DNA of 13,603 bases from Actinophytocola sp045807065 (lineage in GTDB: Bacteria > Actinomycetota > Actinomycetes > Mycobacteriales > Pseudonocardiaceae). The stretch is from NCBI RefSeq assembly GCF_045807065.1, contig NZ_JBJMIE010000719.1, positions 1 through 13,603 of the forward strand, read 5' to 3'. Shown one piece after another: positions 1-7,739 of the stretch (its first letter is position 1; each line of letters starts with the position of its first letter). Position numbers and translations under genes: made by a program. The notes under the pieces were generated by a model. The model saw nothing but the letters and a program-made list of their open reading frames with translations, did not search any database and was not told the origin of the DNA.

Positions 1-1514
1 CCGTGCTGGTGGTCAGCTTCGGTCGCCTCGGCGACATGTACGGCCGCGCTCGTATGTACAACCTGGGCTTCCTGATCTTCACGATCTCGTCGATCCTGCT
101 CGCGGTCACGTGGCAGACCGGCGACGCGGCCGCGCTCTGGCTCATCGGCTGGCGCGTGGTCCAGGGCGTCGGCGGCGCGTTCCTCATGGCCAACTCGAGC
201 GCGATCCTGACCGACGCGTTCCCGACCAACCAGCGCGGCCTCGCGCTCGGCAACAACGGCGTCGCGGCCGTGGCCGGGTCGTTCCTCGGGCTCGTGGTCG
301 GCGGCGTGCTCGCGCCGATCAACTGGCACTGGGTGTTCCTCGTGTCCGTCCCGTTCGGTGTGGTCGGCACGATCTGGGCGTACCTCAAGCTGCACGACAC
401 CTCCGAACGGCAGAAGGCGCACCTGGACTGGGGCGGCAACATCACCTTCGCCGTCGGCCTGATCTCCGTGATGGTCGCGATCACGTACGGGCTCCAGCCG
501 TACGGGGGTCACTCGATGGGGTGGACCAACCCGTGGGTACTGAGCGCGCTGATCGGCGGCCTCGCGGTGCTGGCGTTGTTCGTCTGGATCGAGCTGCGGG
601 TCGAGAAGCCGCTGTTCAACCTCTCGCTGTTCCGCATCCGCGTCTACACCCTGGGCAACATCGCGAACCTGATGGCGTCGCTCGGCCGCGGTGGCCTGCA
701 GTTCATCCTGATCATCTGGCTGCAGGGCATCTGGCTGCCGCAGCACGGCTACTCCTACGAGGAGACGCCGCTGTGGGCGGGCATCTACATGCTGCCGATG
801 ACGGTCGGGTTCCTGATCGCCGCGCCGCTGTCCGGCACGCTCTCCGACCGGCGCGGTGCCGCGTTCTTCACCACCGGCGGCATGGTCCTGACGACGTTGA
901 CGTTCTTCCTGCTCACCGAGCTGCCGGTGAACTTCCCCTACCCGCTGTTCGCCGCGGTGCTGGTACTGAACGGGATCGGCATGGGCATGTTCACCTCCCC
1001 GAACCGGGCCGAGGTCATGTCGGCGCTGCCCGGCAACGCGCGGGGTGTGGGCGCGGGCATGACCGCGACGTTCCAGAACTCGGCGATGGTGCTGTCCATC
1101 GGCGTCTTCTTCAGCCTCATGATCGCGGGCCTGGCCTCGTCGCTGCCCACCGCGATGAGCACCGGCCTCACCGCGCACGGCGTCTCGGCGCAGGCGGCGA
1201 ACCAGGTGGCGCAGCTGCCGGCGGTCGGCGTGCTGTTCGCGGCCTTCCTGGGCTACAACCCGATCCAGCACCTGCTGGGCGGGTCGCTCGGGTCGCTGTC
1301 GCCGGAGCAGGCCAGCTTCCTGACGGGCCACAGCTTCTTCCCGAGCCTGATCACGGAACCGTTCGCGGACGGCCTGCACGTGGCGTTCTGGTTCGCGATC
1401 ATCGCGAGCCTGGTCGCGGGTGCGGCCTCGTGGTTCGGCCGGCCCCGCAGCGGCAAGGCCGGCGTGGTCGACGACCCCGCGGTCGCGGAGGCCGCGGCGG
1501 CCGTGGCGTCCTGA
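1..1514 (+). CDS. MFS drug exporter, DHA2 (EmrB/QacA-like) family, 5' truncated by window edge
   Basis: An integral membrane transporter that most likely exports small hydrophobic or cationic compounds using the proton gradient. The frame is open at base 1 and ends at TGA 1512-1514. The visible part, about 503 residues, begins just before MFS motif A (GRLGDMYGRAR, visible residues about 7-17), which sits in the loop between helices 2 and 3. Roughly 60-70 N-terminal residues, with helix 1 and most of helix 2, therefore lie outside the window. Long alternating hydrophobic stretches run to the C-terminus, consistent with a 14-helix DHA2 protein. The motif C region in helix 5 reads AGSFLGLVVGGVL and lacks the usual Gly-Pro pair. 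The GTG at base 3 is only an internal valine codon. The gene converges on the LuxR-type regulator with 6 nt between the stops. The substrate cannot be told from sequence. Confidence 0.9.
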   Translation, partial: VLVVSFGRLGDMYGRARMYNLGFLIFTISSILLAVTWQTGDAAALWLIGWRVVQGVGGAFLMANSSAILTDAFPTNQRGLALGNNGVAAVAGSFLGLVVGGVLAPINWHWVFLVSVPFGVVGTIWAYLKLHDTSERQKAHLDWGGNITFAVGLISVMVAITYGLQPYGGHSMGWTNPWVLSALIGGLAVLALFVWIELRVEKPLFNLSLFRIRVYTLGNIANLMASLGRGGLQFILIIWLQGIWLPQHGYSYEETPLWAGIYMLPMTVGFLIAAPLSGTLSDRRGAAFFTTGGMVLTTLTFFLLTELPVNFPYPLFAAVLVLNGIGMGMFTSPNRAEVMSALPGNARGVGAGMTATFQNSAMVLSIGVFFSLMIAGLASSLPTAMSTGLTAHGVSAQAANQVAQLPAVGVLFAAFLGYNPIQHLLGGSLGSLSPEQASFLTGHSFFPSLITEPFADGLHVAFWFAIIASLVAGAASWFGRPRSGKAGVVDDPAVAEAAAAVAS

Positions 1515-1520
1515 GGCGGG

Positions 1521-4298
1521 TCACACGCCGCGGCGCTGAGCCACCGCCGCGGCCTGGATCCGGCTCTTCAGGCCGAGCTTCCGCAGGATGTTCGACACGT
1601 GGACGCTGGCCGTCTTCACGCTGATGAACAGCTCCGCGGCGATCTCCGCGTTGGTCAGGCCCCGCCCCACCAGGGCCAGCACCTCCGCCTCGCGCGCGGT
1701 CAGCCCGTCCGGGTCCGCCGAGACGGGTTCGGCCGGCGTGACCGCGGGCAGGGTGATGCGGGCGCGTTCCGCCAGCGCCTGGACGTCCTCGGCGAGCGGT
1801 GCGGCCGCCAACTCGGCCGCGATGGCCGCGGCCTCGGCCAGCGCGGTGACCGCCTGCTGCCGGGGCCCGCGCGTGAGCAACACCGCCTCCGCCCAGCGGA
1901 ACCGCGCGTAGCCCAGCAGGTACCGGTCGTGCGCCGCGTCGACCTCCTCCCACGCGGACGGGGACGGCGTCGCCAGGCGGCTCCGTTCCGCCCGCGCCAG
2001 GGCCAGGTACCGGCGGGTCCGCGGCAGCAGCAGGGCGCCGTCCGCCTCCAGGGCGGCCAGCCGTGCCTCACCGGCCGACAGGATCTCGTCGGCCCGCGCC
2101 GACGAGTCGGGCAGCCCCGCGTCCGCCTCCACCCGCACCCCCACCCACACCACCCGGGCCGCGCGGTGCTGGTTGTCCGCGGGCAGCACCACCCGCAGCC
2201 CCTCGCGGACCGCCTCGCGCGCGTCCGGCCACCGGCCCTCCCGCAGCGCGAGCAGGGCCTGCAGCGCCGACAGCTCCGTGCCGTGCTGCACGTCGTCCTG
2301 GCCCGTCAGCACCTCCGCGCACGCCGCGAGCAACGCCCGGGCCCTGGCCAGGTCGCCCCGCCGCAGGCTCAGGTCCGCCCGTGCCAGGTCCATCGGCAGG
2401 CGGGTGAAGGCGTCCGCGCCCTGGTCGGCCGGGTCGTCGGCGGCGTCGAGCGCCTCGTCCCAGCGGCCCAGCTCAGCGAGCGCCCGCACCTGGTTGCCCA
2501 CGATCAGCAGCAGGTAGAAGTCGAAGCCGAACTCACTCGCCCGCGCGACGCCCTCACGGGCCAGCGCCAGCGCCTCCGCCGGCCGGTCCAGCCACACCAG
2601 CGCCTCGGGGTGGTTCGCGTAGTTGACCCCCAGCAGGCGGGGCACCCGGGTCTCGTTGGCGACCGCCAGGTGCTGCCGCAGGTACGACAGGCCCTCCTCG
2701 GCATGGCCCGTGCCGATCAGCGAGATCGCCAGCACCATCAGCCCGCGGGCGTAGGAGGTGGTGTCGCCGGCCGCGGACGCCACCGGCAGCAGCTCGCGCG
2801 CGAACCGCAGCGCGTCGTGGTGGCGCGACGACAGCATCGCGAGCCCGGCCCGGTGGGCCAGGATCGACACCCGCGATGGCGAGCCGGCCGGGATCAGCTC
2901 CAGCGCACACTGGTTCGCCGACCGCGCGAGCGGCCAGTCCGCCGACGCCCACGCCCGGTGCGCCAGCTCCGCGTAGGCCAGCGCGACCTTCTCCGGCTCG
3001 GCGGCGGGGTCCAGCAGCGACAGCCGTTCCCGCGTCAGCTCCACCGCCCGCCTGTTCCGGCTCGCGATGCTCGCGGCGACCGCCGCCCGCTCCAGCAGCG
3101 TGTCCAGGTCCAGACCCGTCAGCGCCTCGGGTGCGGACGCCTCCCGCCAGCGCCGCAGTGCCCGCTCGTAGTGCGCGTGCGCCTCGGCGTGCGCGAACGC
3201 GGCACTCGCCGACTCGCCGGCCCGCACGGACGCCACCAGCGCCTCGTCCACCTCGCCGGCCGCGTCCCAGTGGTGCGCCAGCTCGGCCACCGGCGTCGGC
3301 CGGGCGGCGAGCAACCGGGCCACCCGCGCGTGCGCCGCCCGCCGCTCACCGGGCAGCAGGTCCGCGTAGATCGCCTCGCGGATCAGGGCGTGCCGGAACG
3401 CGTAGCCGTCCTCACCGGCCAGCAGCTGCCCGTGGTGCACGAGGTCCCGCACCGAGGCGCCGATGTCCACCTCGGGCAGCTCTGCCAGCTCCGCGAGCAG
3501 GTCGTGCGACACCGTGCGCCCGATCACCGACGCCAGCCGGGACAGGTGCCGCGCGCCTTCGGTCAGCCGTGCCAGGCGGGTGATCACGACCTCGCGCACG
3601 GTCTGCGGCACCTCGCCGCGCGCCGGCCACGCCGCGATCAGCTCCTCGGTGAAGAACGGGTTGCCCTCGGCCCGCGAGACCAGGACCGTCACCATCTCCC
3701 GGCCCGGTTCCACGCCCAGCAGGCCACGCGCGAGCTCCGTCGTCTCCTTGGGCGTCAGCGGCTCGAGCCGCAGCCGCTCGGCGTGGGGCAGCCTGGCCAG
3801 CTCGGCGACCATGCCGGCCACCGGGTGGTCCCCGCCGACCTCACCGGAGCGGTGCGTGCCGATCTGCAGCACCGGCGCGTGCCGCAGCGCCCGCTGCAGG
3901 AACACCAGCAGGTCCCGGGTCGACGCGTCCGCCCACTGCAGGTCCTCCAGCACCAGCACGACCGGCTGGCCGGCCCCGGCGATCGTCTCGGCGACCCGCC
4001 GGAACTCGGTCGCCCGGTCGGGCGTGCCCGCGAAGAACTCACCGGGCAGCGCCTCGTCGAACGGCGCGTAGGGGATGTCGGCCTCGAGCTGCAGGCAGCC
4101 GCCGGACAGCACGGTCGTGCCCGTCCGCGCGGCCCGGTCCGCGAACTCCTGCACGAGCCGGGTCTTGCCGACGCCCGCGTCCCCCACGACCAGCACGAGG
4201 CGCCCCGTGCCGGCCGCCGCGTCCGCCAACGCGTCCGTCAGCACGGCCAGCTCATCCCGCCGACCGATCAGCTCCGGCACCGACACCCGTCGTGACAC
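1521..4298 (-). CDS. LuxR-family transcriptional regulator with N-terminal AAA ATPase (LAL type)
   Basis: A 925-residue cytoplasmic ATP-binding DNA-binding protein of the large LuxR (LAL/MalT-like) group, whose members usually activate transcription of nearby metabolic or secondary-metabolite genes. Visible domains are Walker A (GDAGVGKT, residues 39-46), Walker B (VVLVLEDLQWAD, 113-124), a long alanine/leucine/arginine-rich helical region of TPR-like character (about 330-850), and a C-terminal LuxR HTH (about 863-925, with GLTAREAEVLALV, NAEIAAELFIS and VKTASVHVSNILRKL). The distance between the Walker motifs is about 70 residues, which looks shorter than in many LAL proteins. The start is GTG at 4296-4298, five nt after a TACTGT hexamer and without a Shine-Dalgarno, so it may be leaderless. 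A second in-frame GTG lies four codons downstream. It is divergent from the methyltransferase, which is a plausible but unproven target. The inducer is unknown. Confidence 0.93.
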   Translation of the reverse strand: MSRRVSVPELIGRRDELAVLTDALADAAAGTGRLVLVVGDAGVGKTRLVQEFADRAARTGTTVLSGGCLQLEADIPYAPFDEALPGEFFAGTPDRATEFRRVAETIAGAGQPVVLVLEDLQWADASTRDLLVFLQRALRHAPVLQIGTHRSGEVGGDHPVAGMVAELARLPHAERLRLEPLTPKETTELARGLLGVEPGREMVTVLVSRAEGNPFFTEELIAAWPARGEVPQTVREVVITRLARLTEGARHLSRLASVIGRTVSHDLLAELAELPEVDIGASVRDLVHHGQLLAGEDGYAFRHALIREAIYADLLPGERRAAHARVARLLAARPTPVAELAHHWDAAGEVDEALVASVRAGESASAAFAHAEAHAHYERALRRWREASAPEALTGLDLDTLLERAAVAASIASRNRRAVELTRERLSLLDPAAEPEKVALAYAELAHRAWASADWPLARSANQCALELIPAGSPSRVSILAHRAGLAMLSSRHHDALRFARELLPVASAAGDTTSYARGLMVLAISLIGTGHAEEGLSYLRQHLAVANETRVPRLLGVNYANHPEALVWLDRPAEALALAREGVARASEFGFDFYLLLIVGNQVRALAELGRWDEALDAADDPADQGADAFTRLPMDLARADLSLRRGDLARARALLAACAEVLTGQDDVQHGTELSALQALLALREGRWPDAREAVREGLRVVLPADNQHRAARVVWVGVRVEADAGLPDSSARADEILSAGEARLAALEADGALLLPRTRRYLALARAERSRLATPSPSAWEEVDAAHDRYLLGYARFRWAEAVLLTRGPRQQAVTALAEAAAIAAELAAAPLAEDVQALAERARITLPAVTPAEPVSADPDGLTAREAEVLALVGRGLTNAEIAAELFISVKTASVHVSNILRKLGLKSRIQAAAVAQRRGV

Positions 4299-4303
4299 GC
4301 GGA

Positions 4304-4309
4304 ACAGTA
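4304..4309 (-). promoter_or_regulatory. Possible -10 box of a leaderless promoter for the LuxR regulator
   Basis: On the minus strand the hexamer TACTGT (fits the TANNNT -10 pattern) lies five nt before the GTG start at 4298, and there is no Shine-Dalgarno between them. This spacing fits transcription starting at the start codon, which is common in Actinobacteria. I see no convincing -35 box. Confidence 0.3.
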
Positions 4310-4361
4310 TGCGCTGGCCTAAGTCACGGCCGGGACCGATCTGAGGCTATGCCCAATGTGT

Positions 4362-4378
4362 CCCGACCCCTGGTCGGG
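4362..4378. promoter_or_regulatory. Perfect 7-bp inverted repeat in the divergent regulator/methyltransferase region
   Basis: CCCGACC (4362-4368), a 3-nt spacer and GGTCGGG (4372-4378) form a perfect dyad. It lies between the divergent starts of the LuxR-type regulator (4298) and the methyltransferase (4415). It could be an operator for the regulator or for another factor, or a tight hairpin in the methyltransferase leader. The position suggests regulation, but the function is inferred. Confidence 0.4.
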
Positions 4379-4414
4379 CGAGTATTGACGGCGGTGAGAC
4401 GCAGGGAGCAGGAC

Positions 4415-5245
4415 ATGATCACCACCACGACCGACGGGTATCCGTTACCGGACCGAGGCCAGGACTGGCCGCCACTGCCGGAGCAGCGGCTCCGGCCCAT
4501 GCACCAGGCCATGCTGGCCGCGCTGGGTCGGGTCGACGGGAAGCGGCTGCTCGACGTCGGGTGCGGCGTCGGACTGTTGCTGCGTGCGGCCGAGCGGCGG
4601 GGGGCGCTCGTGGCCGGCACGGACGCCGCGGTCGCGCGGTTGGAGATCGCCCGCTGGGCGTTGCCGGACGCGGACCTGCGGCTCGCCGGCCCGTCCGAGG
4701 CGCTGCCGTTCGACAGCGGCACGTTCGACGTGGTCACCGCGAGGGCGACGAGCGAGGGCGTCGTCCTCACCGAGTTGGCGCGGGTGGTCCGCCCCGGCGG
4801 TCTGGTCGCGGTCGGAAGCTGGGTCCGATCGTCCGGCTGCTGGGCGGAGACCTTCGCGGGCCACCTGCGCCGACTCGGCCTGCTGCCACCCGCGACCGGC
4901 ACCGACGGCGGACTCGACGGCGCCTTGCGGTCGGCGGGATTGACCGTCCGCGGTGGCGGGGACGTCCGCTGCACCGCCACCTTCCCGAGCGTCGCCGCCG
5001 CGTGGTCGGCGATGCTGCGCGGCGAGGACATGCAGCGCGCGGTCCGGCTGGTGGGAGAGGTGCCGGTGCGGGAGGCCTTCGCCGGGTCCGTGGCGCCGGC
5101 GACCACCGTGACCGGGGCGGTCCTGCTGACCAAGACGTTCGGGTACGCCGTGGCCGCGGCACCGGTGTCCACGATGTGGGCGCCCGTCGATCGATTGGAT
5201 AACGAATCGGGTTCGGTCTCCGACAGGACGATGGGGAGGGACTGA
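4415..5245 (+). CDS. Class I SAM-dependent methyltransferase
   Basis: A 276-residue soluble protein with the Rossmann-like methyltransferase fold. Motif I, LLDVGCGVG (residues 45-53), binds S-adenosylmethionine. It is followed by an acidic strand end (VAGTDAAVARLEIAR), a motif with EALPFDSGTFDVV, and the post-motif VVRPGGLVAVGSW. This layout is that of the Methyltransf_11/UbiE-like group, which acts on small molecules. The acceptor cannot be deduced. I chose ATG 4415 because GGGAG lies 6 nt upstream (4404-4408). In-frame ATG 4349 and GTG 4394 would extend the protein, but the first would put the 4362-4378 dyad inside the coding region. It is divergent from the LuxR-type regulator, and the next gene starts 21 nt downstream on the same strand, so the two may be cotranscribed. 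Confidence 0.88.
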   Translation: MITTTTDGYPLPDRGQDWPPLPEQRLRPMHQAMLAALGRVDGKRLLDVGCGVGLLLRAAERRGALVAGTDAAVARLEIARWALPDADLRLAGPSEALPFDSGTFDVVTARATSEGVVLTELARVVRPGGLVAVGSWVRSSGCWAETFAGHLRRLGLLPPATGTDGGLDGALRSAGLTVRGGGDVRCTATFPSVAAAWSAMLRGEDMQRAVRLVGEVPVREAFAGSVAPATTVTGAVLLTKTFGYAVAAAPVSTMWAPVDRLDNESGSVSDRTMGRD

Positions 5246-5266
5246 TCAACCGCAGGTAGCGAGGAC

Positions 5267-5443
5267 ATGGCTGAGAAGAAGACACTGCCGACCGCTCAGG
5301 GGCGCGTGGTGTGGTGCCAGGGACGTGCGTTCGTCCGCGAGGACGCCCGCTGGATCGGCGTCGACGACCGGGGCAGGCCCCGGTCCCTCACCGACGCGGA
5401 CCTCCACCATCGGGGCTGGAGCCTGACCCGCGCCACCCGCTGA
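5267..5443 (+). CDS. Small hypothetical protein, 58 aa
   Basis: An ATG-to-TGA frame encodes 58 residues beginning MAEKKTLPTAQGRVVWCQGR and ending LTRATR. Nearly all third codon positions are G or C, as expected of a real gene here. The protein is basic and soluble, with no signal peptide or membrane segment. Its middle part (FVREDARWIGVDDRGRPRSL) looks like a short beta-rich or SH3-like strip, but I do not recognise a named family. A GAGG lies only 2 nt before the start, so initiation may be weak or coupled to the methyltransferase gene ending 21 nt upstream. The phosphatidyltransferase gene starts 21 nt downstream. Function unknown. Confidence 0.7.
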   Translation: MAEKKTLPTAQGRVVWCQGRAFVREDARWIGVDDRGRPRSLTDADLHHRGWSLTRATR

Positions 5444-5451
5444 CCGGCGAA

Positions 5452-5457
5452 TACGCT
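5452..5457 (+). promoter_or_regulatory. Possible -10 box of a leaderless promoter for the phosphatidyltransferase gene
   Basis: TACGCT (TANNNT pattern) lies 7 nt before the ATG at 5465, and no Shine-Dalgarno is present in the 21-nt gap. Transcription starting at the A of the ATG would fit. There is no good -35 box at 17-18 nt, so this is tentative. Confidence 0.3.
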
Positions 5458-5464
5458 GCGGGCC

Positions 5465-6100
5465 ATGGCACCCCCGCCCGAGCAGCTGCCCGACCGGTGG
5501 CTCACCATCCCGAACGCGCTGAGCGTGATCCGCCTGGCGCTGGTTCCCCTGTTCCTGTGGCTGCTGCTGGGGCCGGAGGCCGACGGCTGGGCACTCGCCG
5601 TGCTGGTCTACAGCGGCGTGTCCGACTGGGCCGACGGCAAGATCGCCCGCTGGCTCAACCAGGCCAGCAGGCTCGGCGCGATCCTCGACCCGGCCGCCGA
5701 CCGGCTGTACACGCTGGCCACGGTGGTCGCGTTCGTGCTGCGCGGCATCATCCCGCTGTGGTTCGCGCTGGTGCTGGTCGGCCGCGACCTGATGGTGGGC
5801 GTCTGCATCTGGGTGCTGCGCAGGGCGGGCTTCGGGCCGCCCGAGGTCACCTACATCGGCAAGGCCGCGACGTTCAACCTGATGTACGCGATGCCGCTGC
5901 TGCTGATCGCCCAGGGCGCCTCGGACTTCGCCACGGTCGTCCGCCCGTTCGCGTACGCGTTCGTCGTCTGGGGCAGTGCGTTGTTCGTCTGGTCGGGCCT
6001 GCTCTACCTGGTGCAGACGCGTGCGGCACTGCGCGCGAGCACACCGGCCCCGCCCCCTCTACCATTCGGCCAAACCCCGAGCGCGGAGGAAGTTCAGTGA
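5465..6100 (+). CDS. CDP-alcohol phosphatidyltransferase family membrane protein
   Basis: A 211-residue multi-spanning membrane enzyme that transfers a phosphatidyl group from CDP-diacylglycerol to an alcohol with release of CMP. The full family signature D-x2-D-G-x2-A-R-x8-G-x3-D-x3-D is present (D54, D57, G58, A61, R62, G71, D75, D79). The aspartates bind metal and form the active site. Several hydrophobic helices flank it (about 20-36, 42-53, 88-115, 135-175). The place just before gcvH matches M. tuberculosis Rv1822, named pgsA2 (phosphatidylglycerophosphate synthase-like). The acceptor alcohol is not proven by sequence, so I give no symbol. The start ATG 5465 has no Shine-Dalgarno. The stop overlaps the gcvH start (GTGA, 6097-6100), showing translational coupling. 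Confidence 0.93.
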   Translation: MAPPPEQLPDRWLTIPNALSVIRLALVPLFLWLLLGPEADGWALAVLVYSGVSDWADGKIARWLNQASRLGAILDPAADRLYTLATVVAFVLRGIIPLWFALVLVGRDLMVGVCIWVLRRAGFGPPEVTYIGKAATFNLMYAMPLLLIAQGASDFATVVRPFAYAFVVWGSALFVWSGLLYLVQTRAALRASTPAPPPLPFGQTPSAEEVQ

Positions 6101-6480
6101 CGCCGGAAGACCTCAAGTACACCGACGAGCACGAGTGGCTGAGCATCACCGAGGGCAGCACCGTGCGCGTCGGCATCACGGCATACGCCCAGGACCAGCT
6201 GGGTGACGTCGTGTTCGTGGAGCTGCCCGAGGTGGGCGCCGCGGTGGAAGCCGGCACGCCGCTCGGGGAGGTCGAGTCCACCAAGAGCGTCTCGGAGATC
6301 TTCGCGCCCGTGTCCGGCACGGTCGTCGCGGTCAACAACGCCCTCGACGACACCCCCGAACTGATCAACTCCGACCCCTACGGCGAGGGCTGGATCGTGG
6401 AGATCAACGCCGTGGACGTGAGCGCCCTGGACGAGCTGATGGACGCGGCCGCCTACCAGGAGCTCACCGAGAAGGAGTGA
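6097..6480 (+). CDS. gcvH: Glycine cleavage system H protein
   Basis: A 127-residue lipoyl carrier of the glycine cleavage system. It shuttles the aminomethyl group from the P-protein (GcvP, encoded downstream in this window) to the T-protein. The biotinyl/lipoyl fold is complete: KYTDEHEWLS near the N-terminus, GITAYAQDQLGDVVFVELP, and the lipoylation motif GEVESTKSVSEIFAPVSG with the modified lysine at K63. The length is normal for the family. The start is GTG 6097, with GGAGGA at 6085-6090 and 6 nt spacing. It shares 4 nt with the upstream phosphatidyltransferase gene, so the two are cotranscribed. A stem-loop begins at the stop codon. Unlike gcvP it has no glycine riboswitch directly upstream. 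Confidence 0.98.
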   Translation: MTPEDLKYTDEHEWLSITEGSTVRVGITAYAQDQLGDVVFVELPEVGAAVEAGTPLGEVESTKSVSEIFAPVSGTVVAVNNALDDTPELINSDPYGEGWIVEINAVDVSALDELMDAAAYQELTEKE

Positions 6481-6510
6481 TCAGGGGAGTCACCTCCAGG
6501 AGCCCTGATC
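6479..6510 (+). terminator. Stem-loop directly after gcvH, likely terminator
   Basis: GATCAGGG (6479-6486) and CCCTGATC (6503-6510) form a perfect 8-bp stem around a 16-nt loop. The stem starts inside the gcvH stop codon. No U-run follows, as is common in actinobacterial terminators. It could instead be an operator for the garA promoter region or a processing or stability element. Confidence 0.5.
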
Positions 6511-6563
6511 GCGCACGGTAGGTTTGCTGCGTACGAAGTAGGACCAGCAGGAGGAGAGCTCAG

Positions 6564-7013
6564 GTGAGCACCAACGACGGGCCCGGCGTGCCGCCGGAGC
6601 AGTCGCCGGAGCGGACATCCGTCTTCCGGGCCGACTTCCTCGAGGCCGAGGGAACCGAGCAGCAGCCAGCGCCGGAGCCTTCGGTCGCCGGTGTCGACGC
6701 TCTGCCGGCTGGTTCGGCTCTTCTCGTCGTCAAGCGCGGGCCGAACGCGGGTTCCCGCTTCCTGCTCGACCGCGACACCACGAGCGCGGGCCGCCACCCG
6801 GACAGCGACATCTTCCTCGACGATGTCACGGTCTCCCGGCGGCACGCGGAGTTCCGGCGCGAGGGCGGCGAGTTCGTGGTGATCGACGTCGGCAGCCTCA
6901 ACGGCACCTACGTCAACCGGGAGCCGGTCGACTCGGCCGTGCTCGCCGGCGGCGACGAGGTGCAGATCGGCAAGTTCCGGCTGGTGTTCCTCACTGGCGC
7001 CAACGCACGCTAG
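6564..7013 (+). CDS. garA: FHA-domain metabolic regulator GarA/OdhI
   Basis: A 149-residue cytoplasmic protein. In mycobacteria and corynebacteria this family inhibits 2-oxoglutarate dehydrogenase and affects glutamate enzymes through its FHA domain, and is switched off by PknB/PknG-type phosphorylation of N-terminal threonines. The FHA domain is intact (about residues 53-143) with G76-R77, S91-xx-H94 and SLNGTYVN at 111-118. The N-terminal phosphosite is ERTSVFRADFL (16-26). The usual Thr-Thr pair is here Arg17-Thr18, so only the second (PknB-type) acceptor is kept. The start is GTG 6564 behind a strong AGGAGGAGAG. It follows gcvH by 83 nt with a stem-loop between, and precedes ftsR by 18 nt, so garA and ftsR probably share a transcript. 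Confidence 0.95.
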   Translation: MSTNDGPGVPPEQSPERTSVFRADFLEAEGTEQQPAPEPSVAGVDALPAGSALLVVKRGPNAGSRFLLDRDTTSAGRHPDSDIFLDDVTVSRRHAEFRREGGEFVVIDVGSLNGTYVNREPVDSAVLAGGDEVQIGKFRLVFLTGANAR

Positions 7014-7031
7014 GGCTGTCCGGAGGCACAG

Positions 7032-7727
7032 GTGACGGCGGCCGGGAGGCCAACCGGCGACCGGCTGAGCATCGGTGCGGTGCTTGGCCGGCTGCGCGAG
7101 GAGTTCCCGGACGTCACCATCTCCAAAATCCGGTTCCTCGAGTCGGAAGGGCTGGTCACCCCGGCCCGCACCGCCTCGGGCTACCGGCAGTTCACCGTGG
7201 CCGACGTCGAGCGGCTGCGGTTCGTGCTGGCCGCCCAGCGGGACCGGTACCTGCCGCTCAAGGTCATCAAGGAACAGCTGGACGCGGCCGACGGTGCTGC
7301 CCGGCCGCGCGTGCTGGCTGCCGTGCCGGCCGACGGGCTGCCCACCGCCGAGGACTTCGAAGAGCAGCCGATCCGGCGGATGACGCGGGAGGAGCTGCTC
7401 GAAAGCGCCGGCGTCGAGGCATCCCTGCTGGCCGAGCTGGAGGAGTTCGGCCTGGTCAGACCGGGCCAGGCCGGCCTGTACGACACGGTGTCGGCGCAGA
7501 TCGCCGCCACCGCGAAGGCGTTGGCCGCGTTCGGCGTCGAGCCGCGGCACCTGCGGGGTTTCCGGGCGGCCGCCGACCGTGAGGTCGGACTCGTGGAGCA
7601 GATCGTCTCGCCCGTGCGCAGGGACGACGACCGGGTCGGTCAGACCGTCCGCGAGCTGGCCGCACTGTCCGTAGGCCTGCACACACTTCTGGTCAAGGCC
7701 GGGCTGCGGGGCATCGCCGGGAAGTAA
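7032..7727 (+). CDS. ftsR: MerR-family transcriptional regulator, FtsR-like (Rv1828 type)
   Basis: A 231-residue DNA-binding protein. The N-terminal MerR winged HTH is clear at about residues 12-80: LSIGAVLGRLREEFPDVTISKIRFLESEGLV, then SGYRQFTVADVERLRFVLAAQRDRYLPLKVIKEQLD. The C-terminal part (about 115-231) is helical and is not a metal-binding effector tail of the classic MerR kind. The order gcvH-garA-merR-DUF151-merR matches Rv1826-Rv1830, which makes this the Rv1828 equivalent. The corynebacterial relative FtsR activates the division gene ftsZ. The symbol rests on synteny and domain type. Start GTG 7032 has GGAGG 5 nt upstream (7022-7026), 18 nt after the garA stop. Stop is TAA. Confidence 0.85.
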   Translation: MTAAGRPTGDRLSIGAVLGRLREEFPDVTISKIRFLESEGLVTPARTASGYRQFTVADVERLRFVLAAQRDRYLPLKVIKEQLDAADGAARPRVLAAVPADGLPTAEDFEEQPIRRMTREELLESAGVEASLLAELEEFGLVRPGQAGLYDTVSAQIAATAKALAAFGVEPRHLRGFRAAADREVGLVEQIVSPVRRDDDRVGQTVRELAALSVGLHTLLVKAGLRGIAGK

Positions 7728-7739
7728 GCTGATGATCAC

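Noticed and set aside
1515..1520. Terminator between the MFS gene and the LuxR-type gene
   Set aside because: Only 6 nt separate the convergent stops and no stem-loop is visible there.
1599..4295. Long open frame of 898 codons antisense to the LuxR-type regulator
   Set aside because: The composition is Arg/Gln/Pro-rich and without motifs, while the minus strand holds a full AAA plus LuxR HTH protein.
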